A stretch of DNA of 64,000 nt, from assembly GCA_017447805.1 (NCBI GenBank), contig JAFSMR010000022.1, positions 1-64,000 of the forward strand, given 5' to 3'. Position 1 is the first letter of the stretch; the number at the start of each line of letters is the position of its first letter. The DNA comes from Kiritimatiellia bacterium (lineage in GTDB: Bacteria; Verrucomicrobiota; Kiritimatiellia; RFP12; UBA1067). Below the pieces are notes generated by a model that was not told the DNA's origin, made no database searches, and saw only the letters and a program-made list of their open reading frames with translations. Below, one piece after another: positions 1 to 8,692 of this stretch. The position numbers and the translations under genes were made by a program.

Positions 1-324
1 GACACGCTCGGCGAAGTACACGGAGCGGTGCTGGCCTCCGGTGCATCCGAAGGCGACTTGGAGATGATCGCGGCCATCGCGTTTGTATTGCTCGATAGAC
101 TGGCGGACAAGCGTCTCGGTCGCTTCAAGGAACGGCTCGACCGTCTCCGGGAAACGGGCGAAGAAGTCCGCCACGGGCTTGTCACGTCCAGTGTAGCCGC
201 GTAGAGTCTCGTCCCAGAACGGATTAGGCATCGCCCGGCAGTCAAACACAAAACCACCTCCATTCCCGGTCGGATCGGCCGGGATTCCGCGCTTGAAGGA
301 GAATGAGAGGATTGCAACCTTCAT
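1..324 (-). CDS. RapZ C-terminal-domain-like protein (partial)
   Basis: The frame opens with ATG at 324 and is still open at base 1, so only the first 108 residues are visible. The stretch VAFGCTGGQHRSVYFAERV at the visible end is the signature of the C-terminal domain of RapZ/YvcJ proteins. The P-loop kinase half of full-length RapZ is absent, because the protein begins directly in this domain. In E. coli this domain binds the small RNA GlmZ and glucosamine-6-phosphate; what a stand-alone copy does is not known to me. The start overlaps the stop of the upstream ASCH gene by four bases (ATGA), making it the last visible gene of the long minus-strand operon. It looks more GC-rich than the upstream genes and could be older host sequence. 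Confidence 0.8.
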   Translation of the reverse strand, partial: MKVAILSFSFKRGIPADPTGNGGGFVFDCRAMPNPFWDETLRGYTGRDKPVADFFARFPETVEPFLEATETLVRQSIEQYKRDGRDHLQVAFGCTGGQHRSVYFAERV

Positions 325-803
325 GGAACTCCGCCTGCGAATCGCTGTTCAATTTCATTAGAGAGCTTTGGTGGCAACCGCCACATCCCCACGTTGCCGC
401 GACAGGGGATGGGCGTGGGCAGGCGGTGGATATTGGAGAGAATCCACCAGTCGGGGTAGCCCTCGTTCCAGATGCGGCATTCACCGACGAGGGCGGTGTC
501 GCAGGGGATACGATCCATCGCATCGTAATCCATCGTGCCGACGATACAGCCCGACCACGATTGAACCTCGTCCCATTTGAGAAGATGTGCAAATGCAGAA
601 GGATCGCAATGTTCCGCCAGCCAAACGCGAAGATTCTCGTATTCCTTTCGGCAGAACTTCTTGGAAACGCTCATCGCGCAACGCCCACGCACCGGAACCG
701 GCAGACAACTGCGGTTCTCCACACACTTCAGTCCCGACATGATCAGGACGGCGTATGCTCCGGTGCAGGTAAAGGCGTTAACTATTGGCGCGGTGTTTCC
801 CAT
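321..803 (-). CDS. ASCH-domain protein
   Basis: The 160-aa protein has the ASCH (PUA-like) pattern. Near the N-terminus a hydrophobic stretch leads to CVENRS and VPVRGRCAMSVSKK, matching the 'G.k.vEnRs...rG...i..sk' opening. Near the C-terminus WWILSNIHRLPTPIPCRG followed by GMW matches the closing strand and loop. ASCH domains bind RNA or modified nucleotides, and some cleave RNA. The start overlaps the SIR2 stop (TGATG) and the stop overlaps the next gene (ATGA), so translation is coupled on both sides. The position directly after an Argonaute-SIR2 pair suggests a role in nucleic-acid sensing or in controlling toxicity; this is inference. Confidence 0.72.
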   Translation of the reverse strand: MGNTAPIVNAFTCTGAYAVLIMSGLKCVENRSCLPVPVRGRCAMSVSKKFCRKEYENLRVWLAEHCDPSAFAHLLKWDEVQSWSGCIVGTMDYDAMDRIPCDTALVGECRIWNEGYPDWWILSNIHRLPTPIPCRGNVGMWRLPPKLSNEIEQRFAGGVP

Positions 804-1864
804 CAGAAAGGACTCTCCTCTTTGGGCATAAGAGTTTTTATCTGGTCAATTGACAAATGCTCCATGAAATCTTTAGCCCCAAATGTCAGAACCTTGACAT
901 CGTCTTCTTTAACCTTTAACTGTGCCGCAACTCTTTTCGACTCCTTCAGACTACCGCCTTCAGAATCAATCTTAGTAACATGAACAACTTTTGTCGGCGT
1001 CTGATTGCTGAAGGCGTGCTGAATAATGCTGTTTATATGCTTGTCTTGGAAACTGTAGCCAATACAAACAATCAATTTCGCGCCAAAAGAAAATTTGCGG
1101 AACTCTGACAGTAGAAACAGGTACGGCTCTGTATAGCGAAGTTTGTTCTCCGTGCCAAATATCAACTGATAATCATCGGGATTGTCACAAGTATCTGGAG
1201 AATCATAAGACACAAGACGATCATGATCAAGCCGCCAATCTACCGAGCCATGAAGTTTATAGAGTCGGATTGGCCTACTTACATTGTCATCTTGCATCAT
1301 TAGACGGTCATTCCAGACTCTTCCATTTGTGTTCTCCTCATGAACAAATCCAGTAAAGACGTTTTCTCTACCACAAGCGGATTCAACACACAAATCGTAA
1401 TTCAGACTGAACACGCGCAAGTTTGAACCTAACGTTTCGGCAAGTTTTATCAATCCCTTGTAATAAGATGCCGATGTCGCATCTTTGAGATTGACCCATT
1501 TTTCGACCAACTCCTTGACAATGGCTTTTCTGAACATCCGAATCTTCTCAAAATCCCTGCCTGCATTCTCAAGCAGCTCCATGTTCCAGGAGGCGATAAA
1601 AGGATATATCGTATGCTCTTTACACCTCGCCAGTTCTGTCAACACATTGACGAACTCTTCAATGTTTACACGAGTTCGCACATCACCGTGCAGCGCGTGT
1701 CCATACAAGATGCTAGCTTTTACGGCATGGTAGAGCTGCCTGTACTCAGCCCATTTCCCATCAAGCATCTTTTCAACTTCAACCGTCATAGCATCAGACG
1801 ATTTGAGCATCGCATCGCAACTCGCACCGGCACCTAGCAGAAAGATGATTTCATCGCTGTTCAT
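803..1864 (-). CDS. SIR2-like NAD-hydrolysing effector
   Basis: 353 aa with the full SIR2 motif set: LLGAGAS at residues 9-15 (NAD loop), NYD at 155-157, LHGS with the catalytic-type histidine at 205, and GYSFQD at 269-274. In bacterial immunity this fold usually depletes NAD+ once a sensor detects an invader. No APAZ domain is fused to it, unlike the SIR2-APAZ subunit of short Argonaute systems, so the effector is a separate polypeptide. It starts 13 nt after the Argonaute stop with GGGGAGAG as ribosome-binding site, and its stop overlaps the ASCH start. Likely the killing arm of the neighbouring Argonaute. Family is confident; NADase activity is inferred from intact motifs. Confidence 0.9.
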   Translation of the reverse strand: MNSDEIIFLLGAGASCDAMLKSSDAMTVEVEKMLDGKWAEYRQLYHAVKASILYGHALHGDVRTRVNIEEFVNVLTELARCKEHTIYPFIASWNMELLENAGRDFEKIRMFRKAIVKELVEKWVNLKDATSASYYKGLIKLAETLGSNLRVFSLNYDLCVESACGRENVFTGFVHEENTNGRVWNDRLMMQDDNVSRPIRLYKLHGSVDWRLDHDRLVSYDSPDTCDNPDDYQLIFGTENKLRYTEPYLFLLSEFRKFSFGAKLIVCIGYSFQDKHINSIIQHAFSNQTPTKVVHVTKIDSEGGSLKESKRVAAQLKVKEDDVKVLTFGAKDFMEHLSIDQIKTLMPKEESPF

Positions 1865-1877
1865 TTGTCTCTCCCCA

Positions 1878-3794
1878 TCACAAGAACCAAGGTACGAATT
1901 TTTCTATCGCCGGCAATTTCAAACCCAACGCAGCCATGTCTGACATCATCCGTCCAACTAGATGACAATAAAACACCGAGACTGGTCTGGCCTTTGCGTT
2001 GAAGCCTCTCCAATTCACACCGGACAAATTGCACAAATCTTGAAGAAGGTCTTTTTCCTCACGCATTGATATAGGGGGATCCATTCTGTCGAATATTGCG
2101 TAGATAGGGTTTGACGGTCTTGACGACACAACCCCACCTGATGGAGTGCCATCAGGCCAAACAAGATATCCGCGCGGTTTAATGCGCATAATTGCATTCT
2201 CTGTGGGCACAAGTGTTTCTCTTCGAGAGTCAAACCCCATGTAGTGGTGCTCAGTATTGATGCGGACGATTACAATGCCTGGTGCCGATGCGTCATTTGC
2301 GGTCACTTCTCGCACTATCTTGCGTATTTCATCCATCGCACTTTTAAGCAACCGAAATGAACAATGGAGCACGATTCGGCGCGGTCGTTCTTCTCTAATG
2401 TGTGCAAGCAACTGTTGCTTTATCCGTTCTCCGAGTGTGCGGACATAATCGATCTCATTTGTATGGTCTGAAAGGGTCCGGATATCCTTGAACGCTCCGC
2501 TTGCATCCGTTGTAACGGAATACGCCACGAACCTGTTTCCTGATGCGTTGGAATTGTCCCATAATTGCGAGACGCCAATAATCAGATCGTTTTTCCTATC
2601 CGTCTTGACACACCAAGGGATACCGCCAGCCTTGCAAAAGAGCTGTAGGGCGATGCCGGCGACAGACCACTGGAACGAATTTCCCGCCATCACCTTGGAA
2701 ACTTTGACGTCTTGCGAGGGGATGTTGTTTTCAAGGTAGATAGACTTTTGCGCGAGATATTCCTTTACGTCGCCGGAAATCAGAATGATGGCCACAGGGT
2801 TTGGCTTACCCTTGGATAAGATTTCCTGCGCAGCGCGTTCATGGGCTACAGCATCGCATCCGCTCATAACCACGTGGTCGATATTCGAGGTGCCAAAGGG
2901 AACGCCAAAAAACGAGGTCATTCCAGAAAAACGACCATTGAACTGACGACCAGACAAACAATTGTATAGGAATCTTGCCGTCGACCTATCTTTCTCCTGG
3001 AAGACAAAAAAGAAATTCGGGGCTTCTACGCATTTCTGATACGGGCCAAAATTACGGACACCCCAATACGGGTTCTTGTGTTCTTCATCGCCCGAAAAAA
3101 CAAGAGTCTTGCCGGAGAGCTCATCCGACGGCAAATCCGCCATTTGCTGGAATCTGAGTTGTTTGTCGCCAAACGGGCAAGTCAATCCAGTAAGGAATCC
3201 ATCATGGAAAGCAGATATCCATTGGTACTGCATACGATAGAAATCTCTGTTTGGTCGATTGGCGTCATCAAGGCTGAAACTGTATCGCTGGACTTTGTCA
3301 TCGAACGGGTACTCATCATGCTTGAAAAAATGAAAATTGACATACACTCCATGCCGCTTGAGAACGGAATGCCAATCAAATTCAACTATGAATCCCTGCC
3401 AGCCGACCTCTTCGCATTTCTTCAGCTTGACTTCAAGTTTCCTGAACCGGCCACTTTTCACAGCAACAATGTATGACGGACTCTTGCTGCGGATTTTCTT
3501 GGCTATTTTTTCAAGTACAATGTACGAGCATATCCACTTGGCAGGCATCGGGTTGTCATGTGCGCTGAATATGAACTGCCTAAAACCATCGCAACAACAA
3601 GGTGAAATCCAATACTGCCGCTCTCTTGGCGAATCTTTGTCCACTACCATACGATAAGTGTCTTCGTTCGGTCGTGGTTCATTTGGAGCATTACATTCTT
3701 TGGCGAAACATTGAATGTCAAAATCTCCGCAATCAAGGGGGAAGAAGTTGGTCTTTAGCGATTCTGTCCTTTCGATAAACATTTCATCCCCCAT
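1878..3794 (-). CDS. Prokaryotic Argonaute, catalytically inactive, MID-PIWI type
   Basis: 638 aa. From about residue 230 the protein follows Argonaute architecture: a linker with NFGPY at 248-252, MID from about 258, and PIWI from about 375. The MID guide-5'-phosphate pocket looks intact (Y346, K350, Q361, K388), and ALQLFCKAGGIPW at 382-394 is a clear PIWI signature. The first catalytic aspartate of the DEDX tetrad is serine (S409 in IIGVSQ), so target slicing is unlikely. The roughly 250 N-terminal residues leave no room for N, L1, PAZ and L2 together; they may be APAZ-like. The start overlaps the RadC stop (TAATG); ATG at 3782 is an alternative. It probably uses a guide to sense foreign nucleic acid and activate the adjacent SIR2 protein. 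Confidence 0.87.
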   Translation of the reverse strand: MGDEMFIERTESLKTNFFPLDCGDFDIQCFAKECNAPNEPRPNEDTYRMVVDKDSPRERQYWISPCCCDGFRQFIFSAHDNPMPAKWICSYIVLEKIAKKIRSKSPSYIVAVKSGRFRKLEVKLKKCEEVGWQGFIVEFDWHSVLKRHGVYVNFHFFKHDEYPFDDKVQRYSFSLDDANRPNRDFYRMQYQWISAFHDGFLTGLTCPFGDKQLRFQQMADLPSDELSGKTLVFSGDEEHKNPYWGVRNFGPYQKCVEAPNFFFVFQEKDRSTARFLYNCLSGRQFNGRFSGMTSFFGVPFGTSNIDHVVMSGCDAVAHERAAQEILSKGKPNPVAIILISGDVKEYLAQKSIYLENNIPSQDVKVSKVMAGNSFQWSVAGIALQLFCKAGGIPWCVKTDRKNDLIIGVSQLWDNSNASGNRFVAYSVTTDASGAFKDIRTLSDHTNEIDYVRTLGERIKQQLLAHIREERPRRIVLHCSFRLLKSAMDEIRKIVREVTANDASAPGIVIVRINTEHHYMGFDSRRETLVPTENAIMRIKPRGYLVWPDGTPSGGVVSSRPSNPIYAIFDRMDPPISMREEKDLLQDLCNLSGVNWRGFNAKARPVSVFYCHLVGRMMSDMAALGLKLPAIEKFVPWFL

Positions 3795-4555
3795 TAGAAT
3801 TTGAGAACTGCAAGGTTCCGAATCGACACGAACCCTTGTCCTCGGGCCGACTCTGGCGAACCAAGAACTATGTGGTCAAGAAGACGGATGCCGAGAAGTC
3901 TGCCTGTCTCGATGAGGCGTTCGGTTATATCAATATCCTCCTTGCTCGGCTGCGGGTCACCGGACGGATGGTTATGAGCAACTATGATTGCGTAAGCACG
4001 ATATCTAACCGCCTCGCAAAACACATCTCTCGGATGGACTGGTGTGCGGCTTACCGATCCCTGTGAGATGTCTAAAGGTTCACATAATGCATGGAAATCT
4101 GGATCCATCGGCAAAACAAAAAAATGCTCCTTTTCTGGCGAGTCCTCGACTATGCGACAAAATACGCCGTAAGCGGCAGACGATGAACGCAGATTATACG
4201 ACCTAAAATCCCTGTTCTGCGCCGACTTGACACGTAGCACAAACTTGAACGCCGCCGCAATTTTCAAAAGCTTTGCATCGGCAAGACCCTTAATTAGTCG
4301 ATCGGGATTGTGTGCGTTATATTCCGCTATCCGCGCTTTCATCTCCAGCCAGTCTGCGCGGATAAACTCAGCAGGAGAATGGAATGCTTCAATCAAGCGA
4401 TGCGAAAGATCAAGGACAGGACACCCTGCCGCGCCAGAACCAATGACGATTGCAAGCAATTCTTCTTGCGAAAGCACGTCTCCTTTAGGATTTGAGGCAA
4501 GTTTTTCGCGTGGCATCAAATCGTTTGCTTCTCTATCTTGCCGCATCATATCCAT
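3794..4555 (-). CDS. RadC-family JAB/MPN-domain protein
   Basis: 253 aa from the ATG at 4555, which has AAAGGAG just upstream; the frame is open further back but overlaps the preceding gene. The N-terminal half is the helix-hairpin-helix part typical of RadC (PREKL...LLAIVIGSG). The C-terminal half is a JAB metalloprotease-like domain with AHNHPSGDPQPSKED, giving the H-x-H...D zinc ligands (H194, H196 and the following aspartate), then LLDHIVLG. RadC proteins are frequent on mobile elements but their biochemical role remains unsettled. The gene lies between the nuclease and Argonaute genes and overlaps both. It may be cargo or a regulatory protease of the system; the sequence does not decide. 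Confidence 0.85.
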   Translation of the reverse strand: MDMMRQDREANDLMPREKLASNPKGDVLSQEELLAIVIGSGAAGCPVLDLSHRLIEAFHSPAEFIRADWLEMKARIAEYNAHNPDRLIKGLADAKLLKIAAAFKFVLRVKSAQNRDFRSYNLRSSSAAYGVFCRIVEDSPEKEHFFVLPMDPDFHALCEPLDISQGSVSRTPVHPRDVFCEAVRYRAYAIIVAHNHPSGDPQPSKEDIDITERLIETGRLLGIRLLDHIVLGSPESARGQGFVSIRNLAVLKF

Positions 4556-5867
4556 CTCCGCTCCTTTCTGCGCTGTCACCCATCGTTGCTGCTTCCTTAT
4601 AATCCTCCATGCGAATACGTGGATATACAATGGCTTGATCTTTGTGGCTAGTAAGCTCAATGTTAGGTGTTATCCTGTCAGGCCAAGGATGCGATGAGTT
4701 GTAAAAATACAATGAAATGCCGATATTGCCGAGGATTCGAGAAAAGACGTCTGCCATTTCTTCCGTCAGATTCGATTCTACTATTAAACCTTTCCCAAAT
4801 ATAGGGACGCCACATTGCATCAACGCATCTGAATAATACAAAACCTGAAAGAATCCTTTTGCGATTTGAGAGAACGCATTATTGCAAGCTATTGATTTCA
4901 ACTCAAAAACGAAAAGCCCCGCTTCGCATTTTATCGCCATATCTATGGATTCTGACTGAAACACCTTTTTCCCATTTTTTAGCAAATAGGATGAAATATC
5001 CTTAAGCATTTCTTGATGACGTTTTTCGGCTGCTTCTGTTTTTTGCAGCATCTCATCAATGGGAATAGCCTTTCTGCGAGCCACAAATCGTCTGATTTTA
5101 ATTTCATTAGGATTAATCGGAACCAACGATAAGTCAACCTCTGGAATTGCATTATTTGAATGTGCATCTGTTGGTTCGTTTGCAGTCAAAAAGGATACAG
5201 GTGTTATCAATGGAACTGTTGCAAGTCTTTTAACAACATCATCAATGCCGCCATTGGATACAAAATTTGGATGCCGCTTTAGATATTCTATTGCAAGATG
5301 TGCTATTGGGTTTTGCACTCGTTGGCTACCCCAAAGCTCAGATACACAGAATCTAGAAGCGATTTCTCGAAGTAGCACTTTGTCAGCGAATAAGGCGCTG
5401 CATTGATTTATCGGTGGGGTTATACGTAAATATTCACGCTCAGAGAAGTGCTTGATAAGGCGTTGCGTCTTGGCCTTGATCTGCTTGTCAAGTTCCGCCG
5501 CAATTGAATTTGAAATTGAAGACAATCCAATACTAAATTCTACAAGTGCGTTGGTCTTGTAGTCCAAAGCTTGGATATCAGCATACGAACGGAATGTCCT
5601 AAATGATGTTGCGACATCTATGTTGAGTAGATGGCCCAATGAATTCCCCACCTCATCTTCGCATCTCTCTACAGAATTAACAACTACTCTAGCAAACAAG
5701 TAATCGCCCTTATTGCCTCGCACGATTATAAACACGTGCGCACCAGGAAGGTTTTGTGCCGAAGGCAAAGAAACTAGCGGCAAGGTGTAGCATGGTGCCA
5801 CACCATCATTAGCGTTCATTAAACCCATCCAAGACTCAGGAACTATCCAAGCGTAGAAATCGGTCAT
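4533..5867 (-). CDS. PD-(D/E)xK nuclease-like protein
   Basis: 444 aa, AT-rich. Residues 304-334 carry a PD-(D/E)xK core: D309 (SESIDMAI), then FVFELKS with E322 and K324, and Q334 in SQIAKGFFQVLYY, which matches the QxxxY motif of RecB-like nucleases. The first 290 residues are not recognised; a charged helical stretch lies at about 265-300. It overlaps the SNF2 helicase by four bases and the RadC gene by 23 bases, so these are translated together. The expected role is DNA cleavage, with the helicase as motor and the methyltransferase marking self. The family call is moderate and the restriction role is inferred from context. Confidence 0.62.
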   Translation of the reverse strand: MTDFYAWIVPESWMGLMNANDGVAPCYTLPLVSLPSAQNLPGAHVFIIVRGNKGDYLFARVVVNSVERCEDEVGNSLGHLLNIDVATSFRTFRSYADIQALDYKTNALVEFSIGLSSISNSIAAELDKQIKAKTQRLIKHFSEREYLRITPPINQCSALFADKVLLREIASRFCVSELWGSQRVQNPIAHLAIEYLKRHPNFVSNGGIDDVVKRLATVPLITPVSFLTANEPTDAHSNNAIPEVDLSLVPINPNEIKIRRFVARRKAIPIDEMLQKTEAAEKRHQEMLKDISSYLLKNGKKVFQSESIDMAIKCEAGLFVFELKSIACNNAFSQIAKGFFQVLYYSDALMQCGVPIFGKGLIVESNLTEEMADVFSRILGNIGISLYFYNSSHPWPDRITPNIELTSHKDQAIVYPRIRMEDYKEAATMGDSAERSGDGYDAAR

Positions 5868-7546
5868 AGCAACCCTCCATCATTAGACAGTTCTGCGAGA
5901 GCTTTATCTAGCGATTCTGGCCATTCAACTATATCACCAAGAAGATCATGCTGCGACATTTCCCTCTGACGCAAACGGCGAACTTCATGTTCTTCAATTG
6001 TCCCCTCGCATATCATCATGTAATAATTTACTGTTTTAGCTTTTTGACCACGTCTATGGATTCTATCAAGGGATTGAAGGTAGTGTGCTGCTTGATTTGT
6101 ATATGAATAGTATATTGCATCATAAGATGCGTGCAATGTAATCCCTGCGCCTGCCGCTGCAGGATTGGCTATCATGACGAGCGCATTAGGATCGGACTGA
6201 AAACGCTCAACTGATTCTGCACGTTGGTTGCCACTAGTAATCGAACCGTCAATTATGAGCGGTTGATACTGTGACAAAGCTTCTGCAATTTCCGAGACAC
6301 TGTCTCGATAACAAGTCCAGATTAACACTTTACGATGTTCGATAGCTAGCGAATTAACTAGCTCTACTAGTTTTTGCAACTTCGCTGACTCGTCTGCAAA
6401 CAATGGGTCAACCATCCTCGGCACGGCACAAATTTCCAAGAGAGTTGTGCGTTTCTGAAAATAAGTTGCGAGATGTTTCTTAAATGTCCTGTTATCAAGA
6501 GAGCGCAATTCTACAATAAACTCATCGCGAGCCTTTTCATACATATATCGCTGACGACCAACTAACGGAACTCGTATTATCTGAAAGTTTTTTTCTGGCA
6601 CATCTGCAATGACATCTTGTTTTAATCGCCGAATGGCGAGTGCGCGTGTTCTAAGAATTTCAGCTACACGTTCTCGGTCGTTGTCCTCAGAAGTGCTTTT
6701 AGTGAATGTGCCAAACGCGAAATGATTATCGGCTAAATCGACTTGGCTGATAATATCATACGGTGATCGAGGCGCGGGAGTGCCGCATAATACAAGGCAA
6801 GTCAGACAGTGTGGCCGCAACTCAGAAAGTAATTCGGCCCTTAGCGTTGCTGGGTTCTTTGCGTAATACGATTCATCAACAATTAGCATAGTTCGCAACT
6901 GACGCGCAGACGCCTTAAGAGGGACAAGCACACTCGCGATGCCCTCATAATTAACAATGGTGATGATGTTTTTATGTTCAACAACACGCCTTTTTTGTTC
7001 TGTATTACCCTCAACTATACCAATCGAGTATTTGTCCCCCGTAAACTTACGAATATCCTTATCCCATCCCCCCAGCATACTCTTAGGAGATACTATTATT
7101 GCCTGTTCTACAATTTTAGATGAATGGAGAATGTCGAATGCCGAAAGCGCCATGACGGTTTTTCCAGTTCCTTGCTCATCAAACAAGCAGGCGCCTCTAA
7201 GGTTGGGATGGATGATGGCATTAACTGCATATTGCTGTGCAATATCTAGTATGTCAGACCAATTGGCCGGAATTCTATCAGTCCTTAAATCCTTAAATTC
7301 TTCGTTAGCTTCGTTAACGGCGCGACGATGCACCTCCTCAGCATCCCGATAGCGCTTCAACTCCTCACAGTCAATATCGGGGAATTTATCAAGAACGACA
7401 TATGCGCAAGTAATCGGAACAATTACTTTGCCTCGTTCGACCTTGCAATTAGAACCTAAAGCTTCGCTTAATGTCGCACGAACGCGGATGAATTCGCCGC
7501 CCCCGCATGACAATACTATTGTATTGTCTTTAAGCGTTACTGTCAT
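5864..7546 (-). CDS. SNF2-family DNA helicase/translocase
   Basis: 560 aa. The N-terminal RecA lobe has Walker A DEQGTGKT at 123-130, motif Ia VSPKSMLGGW, Walker B as DESY at 224-227 instead of DEAH, and motif III CGTPAPRSPYD. The C-terminal lobe has a VLIWTCYRDSV strand, ANPAAAGAGITLH, and the SNF2 motif VI QSLDRIHRRGQ. SNF2 enzymes translocate on duplex DNA. The protein is compact, with no obvious extra domains. It overlaps both neighbours by four bases (ATGA). In this operon it probably couples recognition by the ParB-like or 271-aa protein to cleavage by the nuclease; that assignment is inference. Confidence 0.92.
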   Translation of the reverse strand: MTVTLKDNTIVLSCGGGEFIRVRATLSEALGSNCKVERGKVIVPITCAYVVLDKFPDIDCEELKRYRDAEEVHRRAVNEANEEFKDLRTDRIPANWSDILDIAQQYAVNAIIHPNLRGACLFDEQGTGKTVMALSAFDILHSSKIVEQAIIVSPKSMLGGWDKDIRKFTGDKYSIGIVEGNTEQKRRVVEHKNIITIVNYEGIASVLVPLKASARQLRTMLIVDESYYAKNPATLRAELLSELRPHCLTCLVLCGTPAPRSPYDIISQVDLADNHFAFGTFTKSTSEDNDRERVAEILRTRALAIRRLKQDVIADVPEKNFQIIRVPLVGRQRYMYEKARDEFIVELRSLDNRTFKKHLATYFQKRTTLLEICAVPRMVDPLFADESAKLQKLVELVNSLAIEHRKVLIWTCYRDSVSEIAEALSQYQPLIIDGSITSGNQRAESVERFQSDPNALVMIANPAAAGAGITLHASYDAIYYSYTNQAAHYLQSLDRIHRRGQKAKTVNYYMMICEGTIEEHEVRRLRQREMSQHDLLGDIVEWPESLDKALAELSNDGGLL

Positions 7547-8667
7547 TCTGCATCCCCTACAGAGTTCAACAGCTTATTAAAAGTCTCAACGATTTTATGA
7601 AAGCTAGCCCTAACTTCCTGAGATACTTTTTGTAGTTGGCCAACGTTGACATCTTCCAGAAAGTTTGCAAAGTTGACTATTCTGCCTTCAATCTCGTCAT
7701 TGGTTCTGACTACTCGAGCATTATAATCAATAATCGCTTTCGCAGATTTTGCCGCCGTTGGTTCGGGTTGCATGAGTGCGGCCTTGGCTTCGGGCGTCTT
7801 CCATGCCTTATATGCTATGCGAACCTCATTAAAACTTTGGAACTTACCCTCATATATCCATTTGAAAAACTGAATAGCAAAATCGGGTTCTGTTTTCAGT
7901 TGATTGAAAAATGATTTCTTGGCCTCGTTAAAGAATTGATATGATTTTGCACATATCGTTTCAGCCTCTGTTTCGGAAAGCCCCAGGCCCCCACCATTAT
8001 CATCTTCAGGGTCGACTGGGTCGGTAGCGTAAGTCATGAAGCTTTGTATAATTTCGTCTATCTTTAGTGAGTCTAAGACCTTAGTTCTGCTCCAACCAAA
8101 TTTCTGTGCGATTTGTCTTTCGTCAAGACCATCTCCATTCCGATAGGCGGCAACGACCATTTGAGCCTTTACATAATCCGGCCACTCAAGTTTTAACGAT
8201 GCAGAAAAGTTCTCCTCAACAAGGACGTTTCTTTCATCCTCCTCTGATGCATCTTCAAGCAATACATAGGCTGGCACTTTCTCCAAGTCAATCCTGTTGG
8301 GATCAGTTGGCGGCAAAGATTCAAGAGCATACTTTAACGCAAAGAATCTGCGGTTGCCATCAAGCAATCGTCCCTTCCACGAAAGCGTAAGAGGTTCACG
8401 TAGCCCATTCTTGAGTATATCATCACGCAAATCTTTCAACTTAAAATCGGGCGTGTTTTTCATGATGTCGAATACCTCCTCTTGCGTGAGGTCTCTCGCG
8501 CCATGAGAGGCCTGGAACTTCCGTTTTTCAACATCAATTCGAGGATTGTCGACCCATCCTGAAATAAGGTTGATATCCACTTTACATTGCCACACACTCA
8601 GCTTGCGTCCATTATAGAGACGTGTGGTTACTTTAGGCTCATCACACATGAATTCTGTCTTGTTCAT
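7543..8667 (-). CDS. ParB/Srx-fold domain protein
   Basis: 374 aa. Residues about 35-150 follow the ParB N-terminal pattern: GWVDNPRI, then LRDDILKNGLREPLTL, WKGRLLDGNRRFFAL and a valine-proline strand, the layout of the CTPase/nuclease-like ParB/Srx fold. A helix-turn-helix-like stretch follows (LDERQIAQKFGWSRTKVLDSL). This matches ParB-like proteins found next to methyltransferases and helicases on mobile islands rather than chromosome-partition ParB, since no parA is adjacent. The start has AAGGAG 9 nt upstream, 25 nt after the previous gene, and the stop overlaps the helicase start. Likely a DNA-binding specificity or loading factor. Confidence 0.8.
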   Translation of the reverse strand: MNKTEFMCDEPKVTTRLYNGRKLSVWQCKVDINLISGWVDNPRIDVEKRKFQASHGARDLTQEEVFDIMKNTPDFKLKDLRDDILKNGLREPLTLSWKGRLLDGNRRFFALKYALESLPPTDPNRIDLEKVPAYVLLEDASEEDERNVLVEENFSASLKLEWPDYVKAQMVVAAYRNGDGLDERQIAQKFGWSRTKVLDSLKIDEIIQSFMTYATDPVDPEDDNGGGLGLSETEAETICAKSYQFFNEAKKSFFNQLKTEPDFAIQFFKWIYEGKFQSFNEVRIAYKAWKTPEAKAALMQPEPTAAKSAKAIIDYNARVVRTNDEIEGRIVNFANFLEDVNVGQLQKVSQEVRASFHKIVETFNKLLNSVGDAE

Positions 8668-8692
8668 TTCACAATCTCCTTACATACGGGTT

